The notes beneath the pieces are model-generated. The model ran no database searches. It worked only from the letters and a program-made list of their open reading frames with translations, and had not been told where the DNA came from. From CALDTK01 sp965213735 (lineage in GTDB: Bacteria; Bacteroidota; Bacteroidia; Chitinophagales; Saprospiraceae): a stretch of DNA of 64,000 nucleotides. Made by a program: the position numbers and the translations under genes. The DNA is taken from NCBI GenBank assembly GCA_965213735.1, contig CBDCAB010000005.1:372001-436000 (forward strand), written 5' to 3'. Shown piece by piece: positions 34,205 to 42,143 of this stretch (position 1 is its first letter; the number at the start of each line of letters is the position of its first letter).

Positions 34205-34303
34205 TACGGCGCCGTGAGAGGGAGCCCAAAGTTTAGCCGGCGACTGGCATATGAGGCGCTGCGCTTTTGGCACGGAGGTCCACCAGGACTTACGCATGAA
34301 AAC

Positions 34304-34372
34304 TTATAGTGATTGTCTATAAGCATGTGCGGATGCTGGGAGAGATGCATATTTGTAAAACGTAGTTACAAA
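34304..34372 (+). promoter_or_regulatory. Two inverted repeats upstream of the HipA-like operon
   Basis: TTATAG-7nt-CTATAA (34304-34322) and TTTGTAA-7nt-TTACAAA (34352-34372) are perfect inverted repeats with the same spacer, centred 49 bp apart; the second ends 15 bp before the kinase ATG. They are well placed as operators for autoregulation or as promoter-associated sites. No DNA-binding gene (HipB-like) is adjacent, so the regulator is unknown. Confidence 0.45.
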
Positions 34373-34387
34373 CATACCGTTGATATT

Positions 34388-35401
34388 ATGAGTACACGCT
34401 TACCTCGTCATGTTTCACAAAATCAGAGCGATCCACTGCTTACGCGTCGCACTATCCCGATCTTACGACCGCGAGACGTTGTAATCTTAGATGAAAAGCC
34501 TGGCGGAGATGCTCCGAAGCGTATGGTCCGTATATATGAGTACCAGCAAGGAAGCAACACTCGTCGAATAAACTTTAGCTCGTGGCCTAAATATATAGCT
34601 AAAACAGCTGAGAAATGGCATCCGGTGGAAGGAGTTACCGAGTATATCATCAATCTCGCCGGTTTATCTCTTGGACTTCCGATGAACGACTTTCGCCTGT
34701 TCAGGTATAATGGCACAATCTGGTTTTGCAGTCGCTATTTCTTACGCCCTCATTTAGGTGAAGCTCTTATTCACGGCACGGAGATCTGCGGGGATTACCT
34801 TCAAGATCACGATTTGGCAAAAGAGATCGCAGACAATCAACGAGACGCGCGGGAGCTATTCACATTCGAGTTCATTGAACAGGCTATCAGTTCAGTATTC
34901 GGCGATCTCAAAGATGACCTTTTGCTCGGATTAGTTCGAATCCTAGTGTTTGACTGCCTTTTAGGAAACAATGACCGACACTTTTATAATTGGGGCGTGA
35001 TTCACAATGTCCGTACCAGAAAAGTTATTGGCATAGCTCCGACCTACGATAGCTCACGTGGGCTATTCTGGAACAACCCTGATGACACGATTCGACAGAA
35101 AGCTTCAGGAAGAAACGGACTTGAAGGTTTCATCGAGAAGTACGCTAAAAATACTATGCCGCGCATGACGTGTGACGCTAATCAAAGCGTAAACCACTTT
35201 CAGCTCATTAAGCATCTAGCCTCCCTAAAGCCAGCGTACGCGGAGGTAGTGCGCCATATGGCTCACCCTACTCAGGAGGCAGCAGTGTTGAGTAGTGTCA
35301 GCGAAGTTGCGCGGCCCCTGTTTTCAGCCTATCGGGTAGAAGCGATAACAAAGCTGCTTACCCTGCGTTTTCAGAAGACTCGCAAGGCCCTCGAATCATG
35401 A
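34388..35401 (+). CDS. HipA-like (HipT/CtkA type) Ser/Thr kinase domain protein
   Basis: 337 residues from ATG 34388 (MSTRLPRHVS); a further in-frame ATG at 34313 overlaps the inverted repeats and is less likely. The HipA kinase core is visible: ATP-lysine region KYIAKTAEKW, ELxA-type helix EYIINLAGLSLGLPM, catalytic loop FDCLLGNNDRHFYNWGV (194-198 is NNDRH), and the metal-binding aspartate in APTYDSSRG (Asp221). The N-terminal HipN subdomain of full HipA is missing here and is instead encoded by the next gene, which overlaps by four bases (ATGA). By family it should phosphorylate a protein such as an aminoacyl-tRNA synthetase. The surrounding DNA is more A+T-rich than the rest of the window. 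Confidence 0.85.
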   Translation: MSTRLPRHVSQNQSDPLLTRRTIPILRPRDVVILDEKPGGDAPKRMVRIYEYQQGSNTRRINFSSWPKYIAKTAEKWHPVEGVTEYIINLAGLSLGLPMNDFRLFRYNGTIWFCSRYFLRPHLGEALIHGTEICGDYLQDHDLAKEIADNQRDARELFTFEFIEQAISSVFGDLKDDLLLGLVRILVFDCLLGNNDRHFYNWGVIHNVRTRKVIGIAPTYDSSRGLFWNNPDDTIRQKASGRNGLEGFIEKYAKNTMPRMTCDANQSVNHFQLIKHLASLKPAYAEVVRHMAHPTQEAAVLSSVSEVARPLFSAYRVEAITKLLTLRFQKTRKALES

Positions 35402-35802
35402 ATCTCTACGAACGAATCAAGGCTCAATTTTTCCAGCAAAACGAGCGTCTGCCTGCAAGTCACGGCGGTAGGCGAGACCCTGGTGAGGTTGTGCGTCAGT
35501 TTACGTTACGCCTAGGGGACGTTGAGGTGGGCAAGCTTCGCTTTGGCAACGGGCAGTGGTGCTTTGAATATACCGCCTCCTACCAACAGCTCGTGCAATC
35601 TGGGGAGATGAATGAGGTCATTGGGTTTCCGGATGTCCAAAAATTCTACACCAGCCCCACCCTCTGGCCCTTCTTCCGCATTCGCCTTCCGGGCAAGTAC
35701 ATCGAAGCTGAGTTGGACCAAGAACTCCACGAAGCTGAACTACTAGAGCGCTACGGTCGGCGTACGTCGCTAAATCCGTATGAATTGGCATCGGTAGGGT
35801 GA
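35398..35802 (+). CDS. HipA N-terminal (HipN/HipS-like) subdomain protein
   Basis: 134 residues. It matches the stand-alone N-terminal subdomain of HipA: GDVEVGKLRFGNGQWCFEYT (strand pair), NEVIGFPDV, LWPFFRIRLPG (compare the PFF...LP motif in HipA), and TSLNPYELASVG. In the tripartite HipBST system of E. coli the equivalent small protein HipS is the antitoxin to the kinase HipT. Here the order is kinase then HipN, with the start codon overlapping the kinase stop (ATGA). A role as antitoxin is inference from that analogy. Confidence 0.75.
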   Translation: MNLYERIKAQFFQQNERLPASHGGRRDPGEVVRQFTLRLGDVEVGKLRFGNGQWCFEYTASYQQLVQSGEMNEVIGFPDVQKFYTSPTLWPFFRIRLPGKYIEAELDQELHEAELLERYGRRTSLNPYELASVG

Positions 35803-35932
35803 GGCGATGGATTGATTAGGATGTAAGAAGTTGGGGGGGTGGTCTACAAGTGCTGGGGGTGAGGGTGGGGCAAAATATTTCCGCAAATCGTGTAGTTATG
35901 CGTAACTTACGTGTATCACCTAAAAATTTGCG

Positions 35933-36514
35933 ATGTCGAGCACACTAGCAAGAATATGTAAGTACAGCACCCAAAATGGGAGATTCAGCGAACAGCCGCT
36001 GAGTGGACATCAGCGCAACGTAAGGCGCGATGTAATGGATTTAGTTGACAGGCACTTATCAGACCTTTCGGAAGGGAAAGCTCTTGCTATCTACCAGAAT
36101 ACTTCAGGGCTAAGTACTGAAGTCTTTCCAGCTGAACTCAATATCCATCTTAAAAGCGACTTGACCGCTACATTTAGACTTTCACCCTCAGCATCCGCTG
36201 AAGCAATTTTATTTGTATGCGCAGATGAACTATCTAGCTTTACTCAATCCTCTATATCTGTATTGGTTAATCAGGAAACAATACAGATTCACTACTTCCT
36301 CAAAGCGGGGGACCTACACAAACAACTTGAAAAATTGAAAGAGGAAGCGCAAGATCATTCGAGCTTAATTATCTCCACTGAAAATATTGATCAAATTGCT
36401 TCAATATATACATCTATTGTTGAGGAGAACGCACAACGCGGCAGACATCTCGTAAGAAGGTCAGCAGAGCAAAACATCATCATTAATCCGAATGGTGAGC
36501 GTGTTGATACATGA
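35933..36514 (+). CDS. Unrecognised protein coupled to a zeta-like kinase, candidate antitoxin
   Basis: 193 residues from ATG 35933. I do not recognise a family. The N-terminal third is basic and helical (GHQRNVRRDVMDLVDRHL), the middle is beta-rich (EVFPAELNIHLKSDLTATFRL), and the C-terminal third is a probable coiled coil (DLHKQLEKLKEEAQDHSS) ending RSAEQNIIINPNGERVDT. There is no signal peptide or HTH motif. Its TGA overlaps the next gene's ATG by four bases, the arrangement of antitoxin-toxin pairs, so it is a candidate neutraliser of the downstream kinase. Base composition is A+T-rich. Confidence 0.6.
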   Translation: MSSTLARICKYSTQNGRFSEQPLSGHQRNVRRDVMDLVDRHLSDLSEGKALAIYQNTSGLSTEVFPAELNIHLKSDLTATFRLSPSASAEAILFVCADELSSFTQSSISVLVNQETIQIHYFLKAGDLHKQLEKLKEEAQDHSSLIISTENIDQIASIYTSIVEENAQRGRHLVRRSAEQNIIINPNGERVDT

Positions 36515-37251
36515 ACAGTTCAGGACAGCCTAAGGTATTAGCTATATGCGGACCAAATGGATCAGGGAAATCAACAGTATATCAATCGCTGCTTAACGAT
36601 GGGCAAGTAGAAGCGCTGCCGTGGGTGAACGCAGATGATTTCTTGCGGACCTGGCAAGCCGGCGACAGCATACTACTTTCAGATTTCGGGCTATTGGCAG
36701 CAGACAGGGTAGAGTTTAACCTCAGCGTAGAGAGACATGCACTCACCACTGTACTTCGAGAAAATGGAGGTCAAATAAGCCTGTATGCATCGCCAGACGG
36801 AAACGTCAGGATAGACAAATACGGTAATTCCTACGAAGCTGCGATCGCTACTGCAGTGTTACGCAGCATGCTCATAGCAAGAGGTCTATCTTTTTCCTTT
36901 GAAACAGTAATGTCTCACCCTAGCAAAATAGACATTTTACAAGAAGCGACAGCTGCAGGCTTTAAAACACAATTAGTCTTTGTTTGCACAGAAGATGCAA
37001 ACATAAACGTGCTACGGGTAGCACAACGTGTAGCTGAAGGAGGGCATCATGTGCCAGAAGATAAAATTCGGTCGCGCTACAAGCGTGCAATAGACCTGCA
37101 TCCTAGTGCTGCTGCGGCATGTACCGAAGTGACGCTCCTAGACACAAGTAACGGGTTACGCGTCATAGCCACCAGAAAGCTCGGATCCTGGAAGTCTTAC
37201 CTCCCCCTCCCCGCATGGGCCAAACCTGCCATTCTTAATCCACCCTCCTAG
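36511..37251 (+). CDS. Zeta-toxin-like P-loop kinase
   Basis: 246 residues. Walker A is GPNGSGKST (14-22, Lys20). The zeta-type signature includes WVNADDFLRTW (substrate acid), ARGLSFSFETVMSHPSKIDIL and AGFKTQLVFVCTEDANINVLRVAQRVAEGGHHVPEDKIRSRYKRA, where the arginines complete the phosphate site. Zeta toxins phosphorylate UDP-N-acetylglucosamine and block cell-wall synthesis; other members of the family act on other nucleotides. A long helix-rich insertion between 60 and 120 (GGQISLYASPDGNVRIDKYG) is not in the classical toxin. No epsilon-like antitoxin is present; the coupled upstream gene is the candidate partner. Confidence 0.8.
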   Translation: MNSSGQPKVLAICGPNGSGKSTVYQSLLNDGQVEALPWVNADDFLRTWQAGDSILLSDFGLLAADRVEFNLSVERHALTTVLRENGGQISLYASPDGNVRIDKYGNSYEAAIATAVLRSMLIARGLSFSFETVMSHPSKIDILQEATAAGFKTQLVFVCTEDANINVLRVAQRVAEGGHHVPEDKIRSRYKRAIDLHPSAAAACTEVTLLDTSNGLRVIATRKLGSWKSYLPLPAWAKPAILNPPS

Positions 37252-37663
37252 ACTAAGCAAAGCTGCCTACCCTGAATAGATAGCCAATCAAATATGTAAT
37301 TTTTAAATCAGCAGGTAGCCCCGACTTTACTCAACACCCTCCTGCCCAGCATCCACAACATCTGCGAGTGATTCACCGCTAATTAATCGGCGACAGCCTT
37401 GCCCAGGTGCAGCCCCTTAATCAGCTAATAGGCCTTCAAGCGCGACCAATCCAAAAACCTCCCACAGCACAAACGCGCAGCGCGAGCAACCATCAATTTC
37501 AAATTATCTGCACCACCCTAAATGTGTCACTGGCTATCGCCAAAACTTTGTGAAGTTATGTTTTAAGATAAGCCTCCAAAATTCTAAAATCTTCAAGATA
37601 ACATTGAGAGACTCGAACCACGCTGAAGTGAATTCCCCCAATATTTCCAATCTTTCACCCGCC
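37252..37663. other. Gene-free, A+T-rich gap after the zeta-like module
   Basis: No conserved frame is seen. The frame of the next gene is open through part of the gap but without similarity. A one-mismatch copy of the dispersed motif (GCTATCGCCAAAAC) lies at 37533-37546. Confidence 0.5.
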
Positions 37664-39019
37664 ATGCCCACCATCCACACTTCCAACCAGCTCGCAAAGA
37701 GGCTCACCAAATACCTCGACCCAAGCGCGAAAGGCCATCCCGCCAAACCACTGGACTGCTTCTACGCCGACAGTTTTACAGTAGAGCGGCGGCAATGCTG
37801 GATTGTAGTCCATGATCCAACCTGCTTCGCGGTTTTGCTGCCCGGCATCACGGCCACAAACATTAAAGATATCGGACAAATTTTAGCGCAAGCGCTAGAG
37901 AATCAACTAGCACATGAAAAGATTTCAATCCCGACCGATTATCTAGCCCAAATCGCAGCAAACACCTCGCTAGCCCGCACACACGGCAACCGCAGCCTCA
38001 TCGGCACCCTCAAAGAATTTCGTACAACGCTCGAATACCGTAGGCATGGGCACCCACATTTCGCAACCTTCCCTTGGGTAGAAATAGCGGCAACACTTAA
38101 TCACTTCCCTAGCGCCGTTCCTAAAGGTTGGCCTCAGCTCAGCGAAAGGTCGTTTGGATATCCGACAATGTATATGCGCAACTACCTAGATTTAATTGGT
38201 GTAGAGACATCAGTTGTAAAGCCACGTCTACCAGATTTTTTAGAAGTGGCACTTGCGTCAAAACCCGTTTCTCTGGAAAGACAATATGCTGCCCAAGATT
38301 TATATTATGATTCTTTTGAAGTAAGAACTTTTGCCGACCAGCAGCAATGTTATCAGCTTGCACTAAAACAAGACCCGCGCAATGTCAATGTACTCCTGCT
38401 TCGACTCCAAGCTCTTCCGCAGAGTGCAAAGCTAATTCCCGTGTACAGAAAGCTGCTCGAATTAGCGAAGGAAGACCTCGGCGAGGAATTTGAAGAACTC
38501 CGCGGAGCTTTTTGGGGCTTTATCGAAACGCGGCCCTACATGCGGACGCGAGCAGCGCTAGCCGAAGCACTAGCTAAGTATAGCAACGAACCAGCTGCAC
38601 GTGATGAATATCTCGCCATGATCGAGCTTAATCCAAATGATAATCAAGGGCTACGGTACACCTTAGCTCCGCTCCTAATTGCGCAACAAGACTGGCCACG
38701 CTACGAAGAACTGCAAGCAAAATTTCCTGATGATGGTGATCCAGGATGGCTCTGGGGCAACGTATTTGCTGCGGTACTAAAAGGTGAGCCAAATAGCACA
38801 ATTGAGCTCCTTCGCAAGGAAGCAGATAAACGTAATCCTTATGTGTTTCCTCTATTGCTTGGATCTCCAGTACGGGATGAAGAACTTCCCACTAGTCATT
38901 TACTCGGAACTCTAGACGAAGCGAAATGGGCAGCTCATAATTTGAGAAAGTTATTGTGGGAACCACAGATAAGTATGTGGCTTAGCAAACAGAGATCTAT
39001 CTATCCGATCAAGGATTAG
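37664..39019 (+). CDS. DUF6933-like domain plus tetratricopeptide-type repeat protein
   Basis: 451 residues from ATG 37664 (MPTIHTSNQLAKRLTKYL). The first ~165 residues resemble the DUF6933 domain (CFYADSFTVERRQCWIVVHDPTCFAVLLPGI, LARTHGNRSLIGTLKEF), which is often found alone in bacteria as a small protein of unknown function. After a linker, residues about 230-400 are helical repeats of TPR character (CYQLALKQDPRNVNVLLLRL, AALAEALAKYSNEPAARDEYL). No signal peptide is present. It is the last gene of the A+T-rich accessory stretch and could be a cytoplasmic scaffold. Not enough is visible for a functional call. Confidence 0.65.
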   Translation: MPTIHTSNQLAKRLTKYLDPSAKGHPAKPLDCFYADSFTVERRQCWIVVHDPTCFAVLLPGITATNIKDIGQILAQALENQLAHEKISIPTDYLAQIAANTSLARTHGNRSLIGTLKEFRTTLEYRRHGHPHFATFPWVEIAATLNHFPSAVPKGWPQLSERSFGYPTMYMRNYLDLIGVETSVVKPRLPDFLEVALASKPVSLERQYAAQDLYYDSFEVRTFADQQQCYQLALKQDPRNVNVLLLRLQALPQSAKLIPVYRKLLELAKEDLGEEFEELRGAFWGFIETRPYMRTRAALAEALAKYSNEPAARDEYLAMIELNPNDNQGLRYTLAPLLIAQQDWPRYEELQAKFPDDGDPGWLWGNVFAAVLKGEPNSTIELLRKEADKRNPYVFPLLLGSPVRDEELPTSHLLGTLDEAKWAAHNLRKLLWEPQISMWLSKQRSIYPIKD

Positions 39020-39080
39020 TATACATTGATCGGAGTCTGCAGGTCGGCGGTAAGGCCTGAGGCCCGCACTTAAAAGCATC

Positions 39081-40070
39081 GTGTGCCCAGTGCTACATTC
39101 CCCCATGATCCATGGCACCCACAACGCTCTTCCCGATCCGCGCAATGAGGAGGTACTCATCTACGTGTGCGGTGAGTTCATGCCACGAGCGCAGGCCAAA
39201 ATCTCTGTCTTCGATAGTGGGTACTTAGTAGGCGATGGCATCTGGGAAGGCCTGCGACTTCACGAGGGTGTACTCGTCTTAATGGAGCAGCACCTCAACC
39301 GCCTCTGGGCAGCCAGTGCTGCTGTAGGCATGTCCTTGCCGTGGTCGCGCCGTGAGCTACTCGCGGAAATACAGAAAGTGCTCGATGCGAATGATATGCA
39401 CGATGGCGTCCACGTGCGCGTGATGGTGACGCGAGGCATGAAAAAGACACCGAGCCAAGACCCACGGCTTACCGTCAGCGGACCTAATCTCGTGATCATT
39501 GCAGAGCACAAACAAGCTGATCCAAGCTCGACCAACCGCGGCATTAAACTTTTCACCTCGACTATCCGAAGAGGGTCGCCTGACTACCTCGACCCCCGGC
39601 TCAATTGCCACAGTAAATTACACGAAGTACAAGCCCTCATTCAAGCACTCGAAGCAGGTGCAGACGAAGCGCTGATGCTGGATACGCGCGGGTTCGTTTC
39701 GACCTGCAACGCGACCAACTTCTTCATCATCCGTGGCGACGAAGTTTGGACCTCGACAGGTGCTTACTGCATGCAAGGCATCACACGGGGCAAAGTCATC
39801 AAATTTTGCGAAAAGGCTCACATCACTTGCTTGGAAAAAGACTTCAGCCTCTACGATGTCTACAGCGCAGATGAAGCATTTGTGACAGGTACATTCGGTG
39901 GACTAACCCCTGTGCGAGAAATAGATGGGCGCAGGATCGGAGAAACAAAAGCTGAAAATCCGCACAGTCAATCAGGTTCAACTCCTACTGTTCAACGTCT
40001 ACAGGATTTGTATAAAGCTGGAATTGCAGAATATGTACAGCTAAATCCCCACAGAGAGCCGTATGGATAA
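39081..40070 (+). CDS. Class IV (PLP-dependent) aminotransferase
   Basis: 329 residues; an alternative ATG at 39105 (MIHGTHNALPDP) is also plausible. The fold is that of branched-chain/D-amino-acid aminotransferases: VFDSGYLVGDGIWEGLRLHEG, HLNRLWAASAAVGM, VMVTRGMKK, LDPRLNCHSKLHEVQALIQAL with the PLP lysine, EALMLDTRGFVSTCNATNFFII, and GITRGKVI. The substrate is uncertain. It overlaps the next gene by eight bases, and plant 'branched-chain aminotransferase-like' proteins carry both activities in one chain, which supports a joint role. Confidence 0.9.
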   Translation: MCPVLHSPMIHGTHNALPDPRNEEVLIYVCGEFMPRAQAKISVFDSGYLVGDGIWEGLRLHEGVLVLMEQHLNRLWAASAAVGMSLPWSRRELLAEIQKVLDANDMHDGVHVRVMVTRGMKKTPSQDPRLTVSGPNLVIIAEHKQADPSSTNRGIKLFTSTIRRGSPDYLDPRLNCHSKLHEVQALIQALEAGADEALMLDTRGFVSTCNATNFFIIRGDEVWTSTGAYCMQGITRGKVIKFCEKAHITCLEKDFSLYDVYSADEAFVTGTFGGLTPVREIDGRRIGETKAENPHSQSGSTPTVQRLQDLYKAGIAEYVQLNPHREPYG

Positions 40071-40788
40071 TACTAAACGTATATTTCTGTGGTCGGGCCC
40101 TCGAAATATATCTACTGCACTCATGTATTCTTTCGCACAACGTAAGGATACCTGCGTCGTAGACGAACCACTATATGCGCACTACCTCACCCAAAGACCC
40201 AACAAGCAAGCTCAACATCCTGTAGCGCAGCAGGTGCTAGCAACGCAACAACACGATGGGAATGAGGTAATTGCAGACTTGCTTCTACCTCATGCAAAGC
40301 CTGTTCTATTTGCTAAACAGATGGCGCATCATCTCGTCAATTTAGACCTAAGTTTTTTGCCTCTTGTAGATCATATTATTCTCATCCGTGATCCGCGCGA
40401 AGTCTTACTATCGTACAGCAAGGTGGTAGCTCAACCTCAAGCTGAAGACGTAGGCTACGCTGTGCAAGTTGAGTTAATTCACCAGCTTGATGCGCTGGGC
40501 GTAGCTACTCATGTCATTGATGCTCGACGTGTACTTGAAAATCCTAAAGACCAACTACAGCAACTGTGCACCAGTTTGGGCCTTGCCTTTGATTCTGCTA
40601 TGCTCTCCTGGCCCAAGGGAGCTCGCGCAGAAGATGGAATTTGGGCGAAATACTGGTACAAAAACGTTCATTCCTCAACTGGCTTCGCGCCTTACCGCCC
40701 TAAATACGATCAGCTCCCCAGCCACCTACGCGGAGTGTACGACGAGTGCCTGCCAGCTTACCAAGTGCTGCTGGAGCGAGCAATTTGA
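40063..40788 (+). CDS. Sulfotransferase-like P-loop protein
   Basis: 241 residues. The N-terminal loop WSGPRNISTALMYSFAQ fits the 5'-phosphosulfate-binding motif and IILIRDPREVLLSYSKV fits the 3'-phosphate-binding motif of PAPS-dependent sulfotransferases. A DEPLYAHYL segment and the C-terminal YWYKNVHSSTGF are also typical of this subgroup. It is translationally coupled to the class IV aminotransferase (8-bp overlap). The acceptor could be the amino acid or a product of its partner; this is inference. Confidence 0.85.
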   Translation: MDNTKRIFLWSGPRNISTALMYSFAQRKDTCVVDEPLYAHYLTQRPNKQAQHPVAQQVLATQQHDGNEVIADLLLPHAKPVLFAKQMAHHLVNLDLSFLPLVDHIILIRDPREVLLSYSKVVAQPQAEDVGYAVQVELIHQLDALGVATHVIDARRVLENPKDQLQQLCTSLGLAFDSAMLSWPKGARAEDGIWAKYWYKNVHSSTGFAPYRPKYDQLPSHLRGVYDECLPAYQVLLERAI

Positions 40789-40802
40789 TTTGGGGAGGGA
40801 GT

Positions 40803-40876
40803 GATCTCACATCCCACATCTCACTTCTCATTTCTCACCCCCCACATCTCACTTCTCATTTCTCATTTCTCACCCC
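40803..40876. repeat. CTCACTTCTCATTTCTCACCC simple repeat
   Basis: Repeated CTCAC-ATCTC, TTCTCATTTC and ACCCCCACATC words between the sulfotransferase and hflX stops. The last repeat supplies the hflX stop codon. The same family occurs at 46907-46945 (reverse), 59250-59290 and 61491-61720. Confidence 0.75.
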
Positions 40877-42095
40877 CATACCTCCACATCGGAGTCCGGT
40901 GCGGAAAGCGCTCTTCCCACATCTCGCGAACACGACTGACGAGTTGCGCACGTAGCTCGTCCACATTTTCGCCAGTCACTGCACTAAGCAGCACATTCGG
41001 CGCATCATAGCGAAGCTCGAGGCGCTGTTGAAGGTCGATTTCTATTTCGCGACGTGTAGCTTTATCTAAATAATCATCAAAATTGCGCATCCTAAATAAG
41101 TCGATTTTATTAAAAGCCATCATCTGCGGCTTATCAATTACGCCAATATCCGCCAGTATCTGATTCACATTATCGACATGCTCCTCGTACTGCGGGTGCG
41201 CGAGGTCTACGACATGAATAAGTAAATCACTTTCACGTACCTCATCAAGCGTACTCTTAAAGCTCTCTACGAGGTGAGTCGGTAGCTTTCGAATAAAACC
41301 TACTGTATCGCTCAAGAGAAAAGGCGTGGCATCTATGACAACTTTGCGCACAGTTGTATCGAGCGTTGCAAAAAGTTTATTTTCGGCAAAAACATCACTC
41401 TTCGAGAGCAGATTCATTAAAGTGCTCTTACCGACGTTGGTATATCCAACCAGTGCCACGCGAATCACATCACCGCGATTCTTACGGCGCGTCTCGTTTT
41501 GCTGATCAATTTTGCCTAGCTTATCCTTGAGTTTAGCTATTACATCACGAACGATTCGACGGTCAGTTTCAATTTCTTTTTCACCTGGTCCGCGCATGCC
41601 GATACCACCACGCTGGCGCTCGAGGTGCGTCCACAATCCCCGCAATCGTGGCAGCAGGTACTGCATCTGTGCAAGTTCTACTTGCGTCCGCGCCTGCGCA
41701 GTTTGAGCACGACGCGCGAAAATATCTAAAATAAGACTCGTGCGATCTACAATTTTAACTTTTAATTCTTTTTCTAGAATACCTGTCTGTTTTCCCGAAA
41801 GGTCATCATCGAAAATGACCAGCGAAATATCCTCGTGCTTTTCGAGATACTCTGCAATTTCTTCCAACTTGCCTTTCCCAACAAAAGTGCGCGTATCGGG
41901 ATGAGGTAATCGCTGCACAAAACGTTCCTGCGTTTCGGCACCAGCCGTCAGCGCCAGAAACTCGAGCTCATCGAGGTGCTCCTCTACCGTCTCCTTGCTG
42001 TCTTGACCATGAACCACCCCGACGAGCACCGCTTGCTCCACTTCCTCACGCAAACCAGAGCTCTGGGTTTGGGATACGTTCCAATCATTAGCCAT
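40863..42095 (-). CDS. hflX: GTPase HflX
   Basis: 410 residues. HflX is a ribosome-associated GTPase that rescues stalled ribosomes by splitting them. The N-terminal HflX domain (about 25-190) includes ALTAGAETQERFVQRLPHPDTRTFVGKGK and the coiled linker RRLVRDVI-like region; the G domain has G1 GYTNVGKSTLMN, G2 TTVRKV, G3 DTVGFIRKLP, G4 NKID, and G5 SAVTGE. It is complete; the last few codons lie in the CTCACTTCTC repeat, so the C-terminus GGEK may vary. It follows the envelope operon on the same strand. Confidence 0.95.
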   Translation of the reverse strand: MANDWNVSQTQSSGLREEVEQAVLVGVVHGQDSKETVEEHLDELEFLALTAGAETQERFVQRLPHPDTRTFVGKGKLEEIAEYLEKHEDISLVIFDDDLSGKQTGILEKELKVKIVDRTSLILDIFARRAQTAQARTQVELAQMQYLLPRLRGLWTHLERQRGGIGMRGPGEKEIETDRRIVRDVIAKLKDKLGKIDQQNETRRKNRGDVIRVALVGYTNVGKSTLMNLLSKSDVFAENKLFATLDTTVRKVVIDATPFLLSDTVGFIRKLPTHLVESFKSTLDEVRESDLLIHVVDLAHPQYEEHVDNVNQILADIGVIDKPQMMAFNKIDLFRMRNFDDYLDKATRREIEIDLQQRLELRYDAPNVLLSAVTGENVDELRAQLVSRVREMWEERFPHRTPMWRYGGEK

Positions 42096-42143
42096 AGTGT
42101 AAGTTTAGTCATCAACAACGTCACCTAGCGCCACTTTGCTCTC

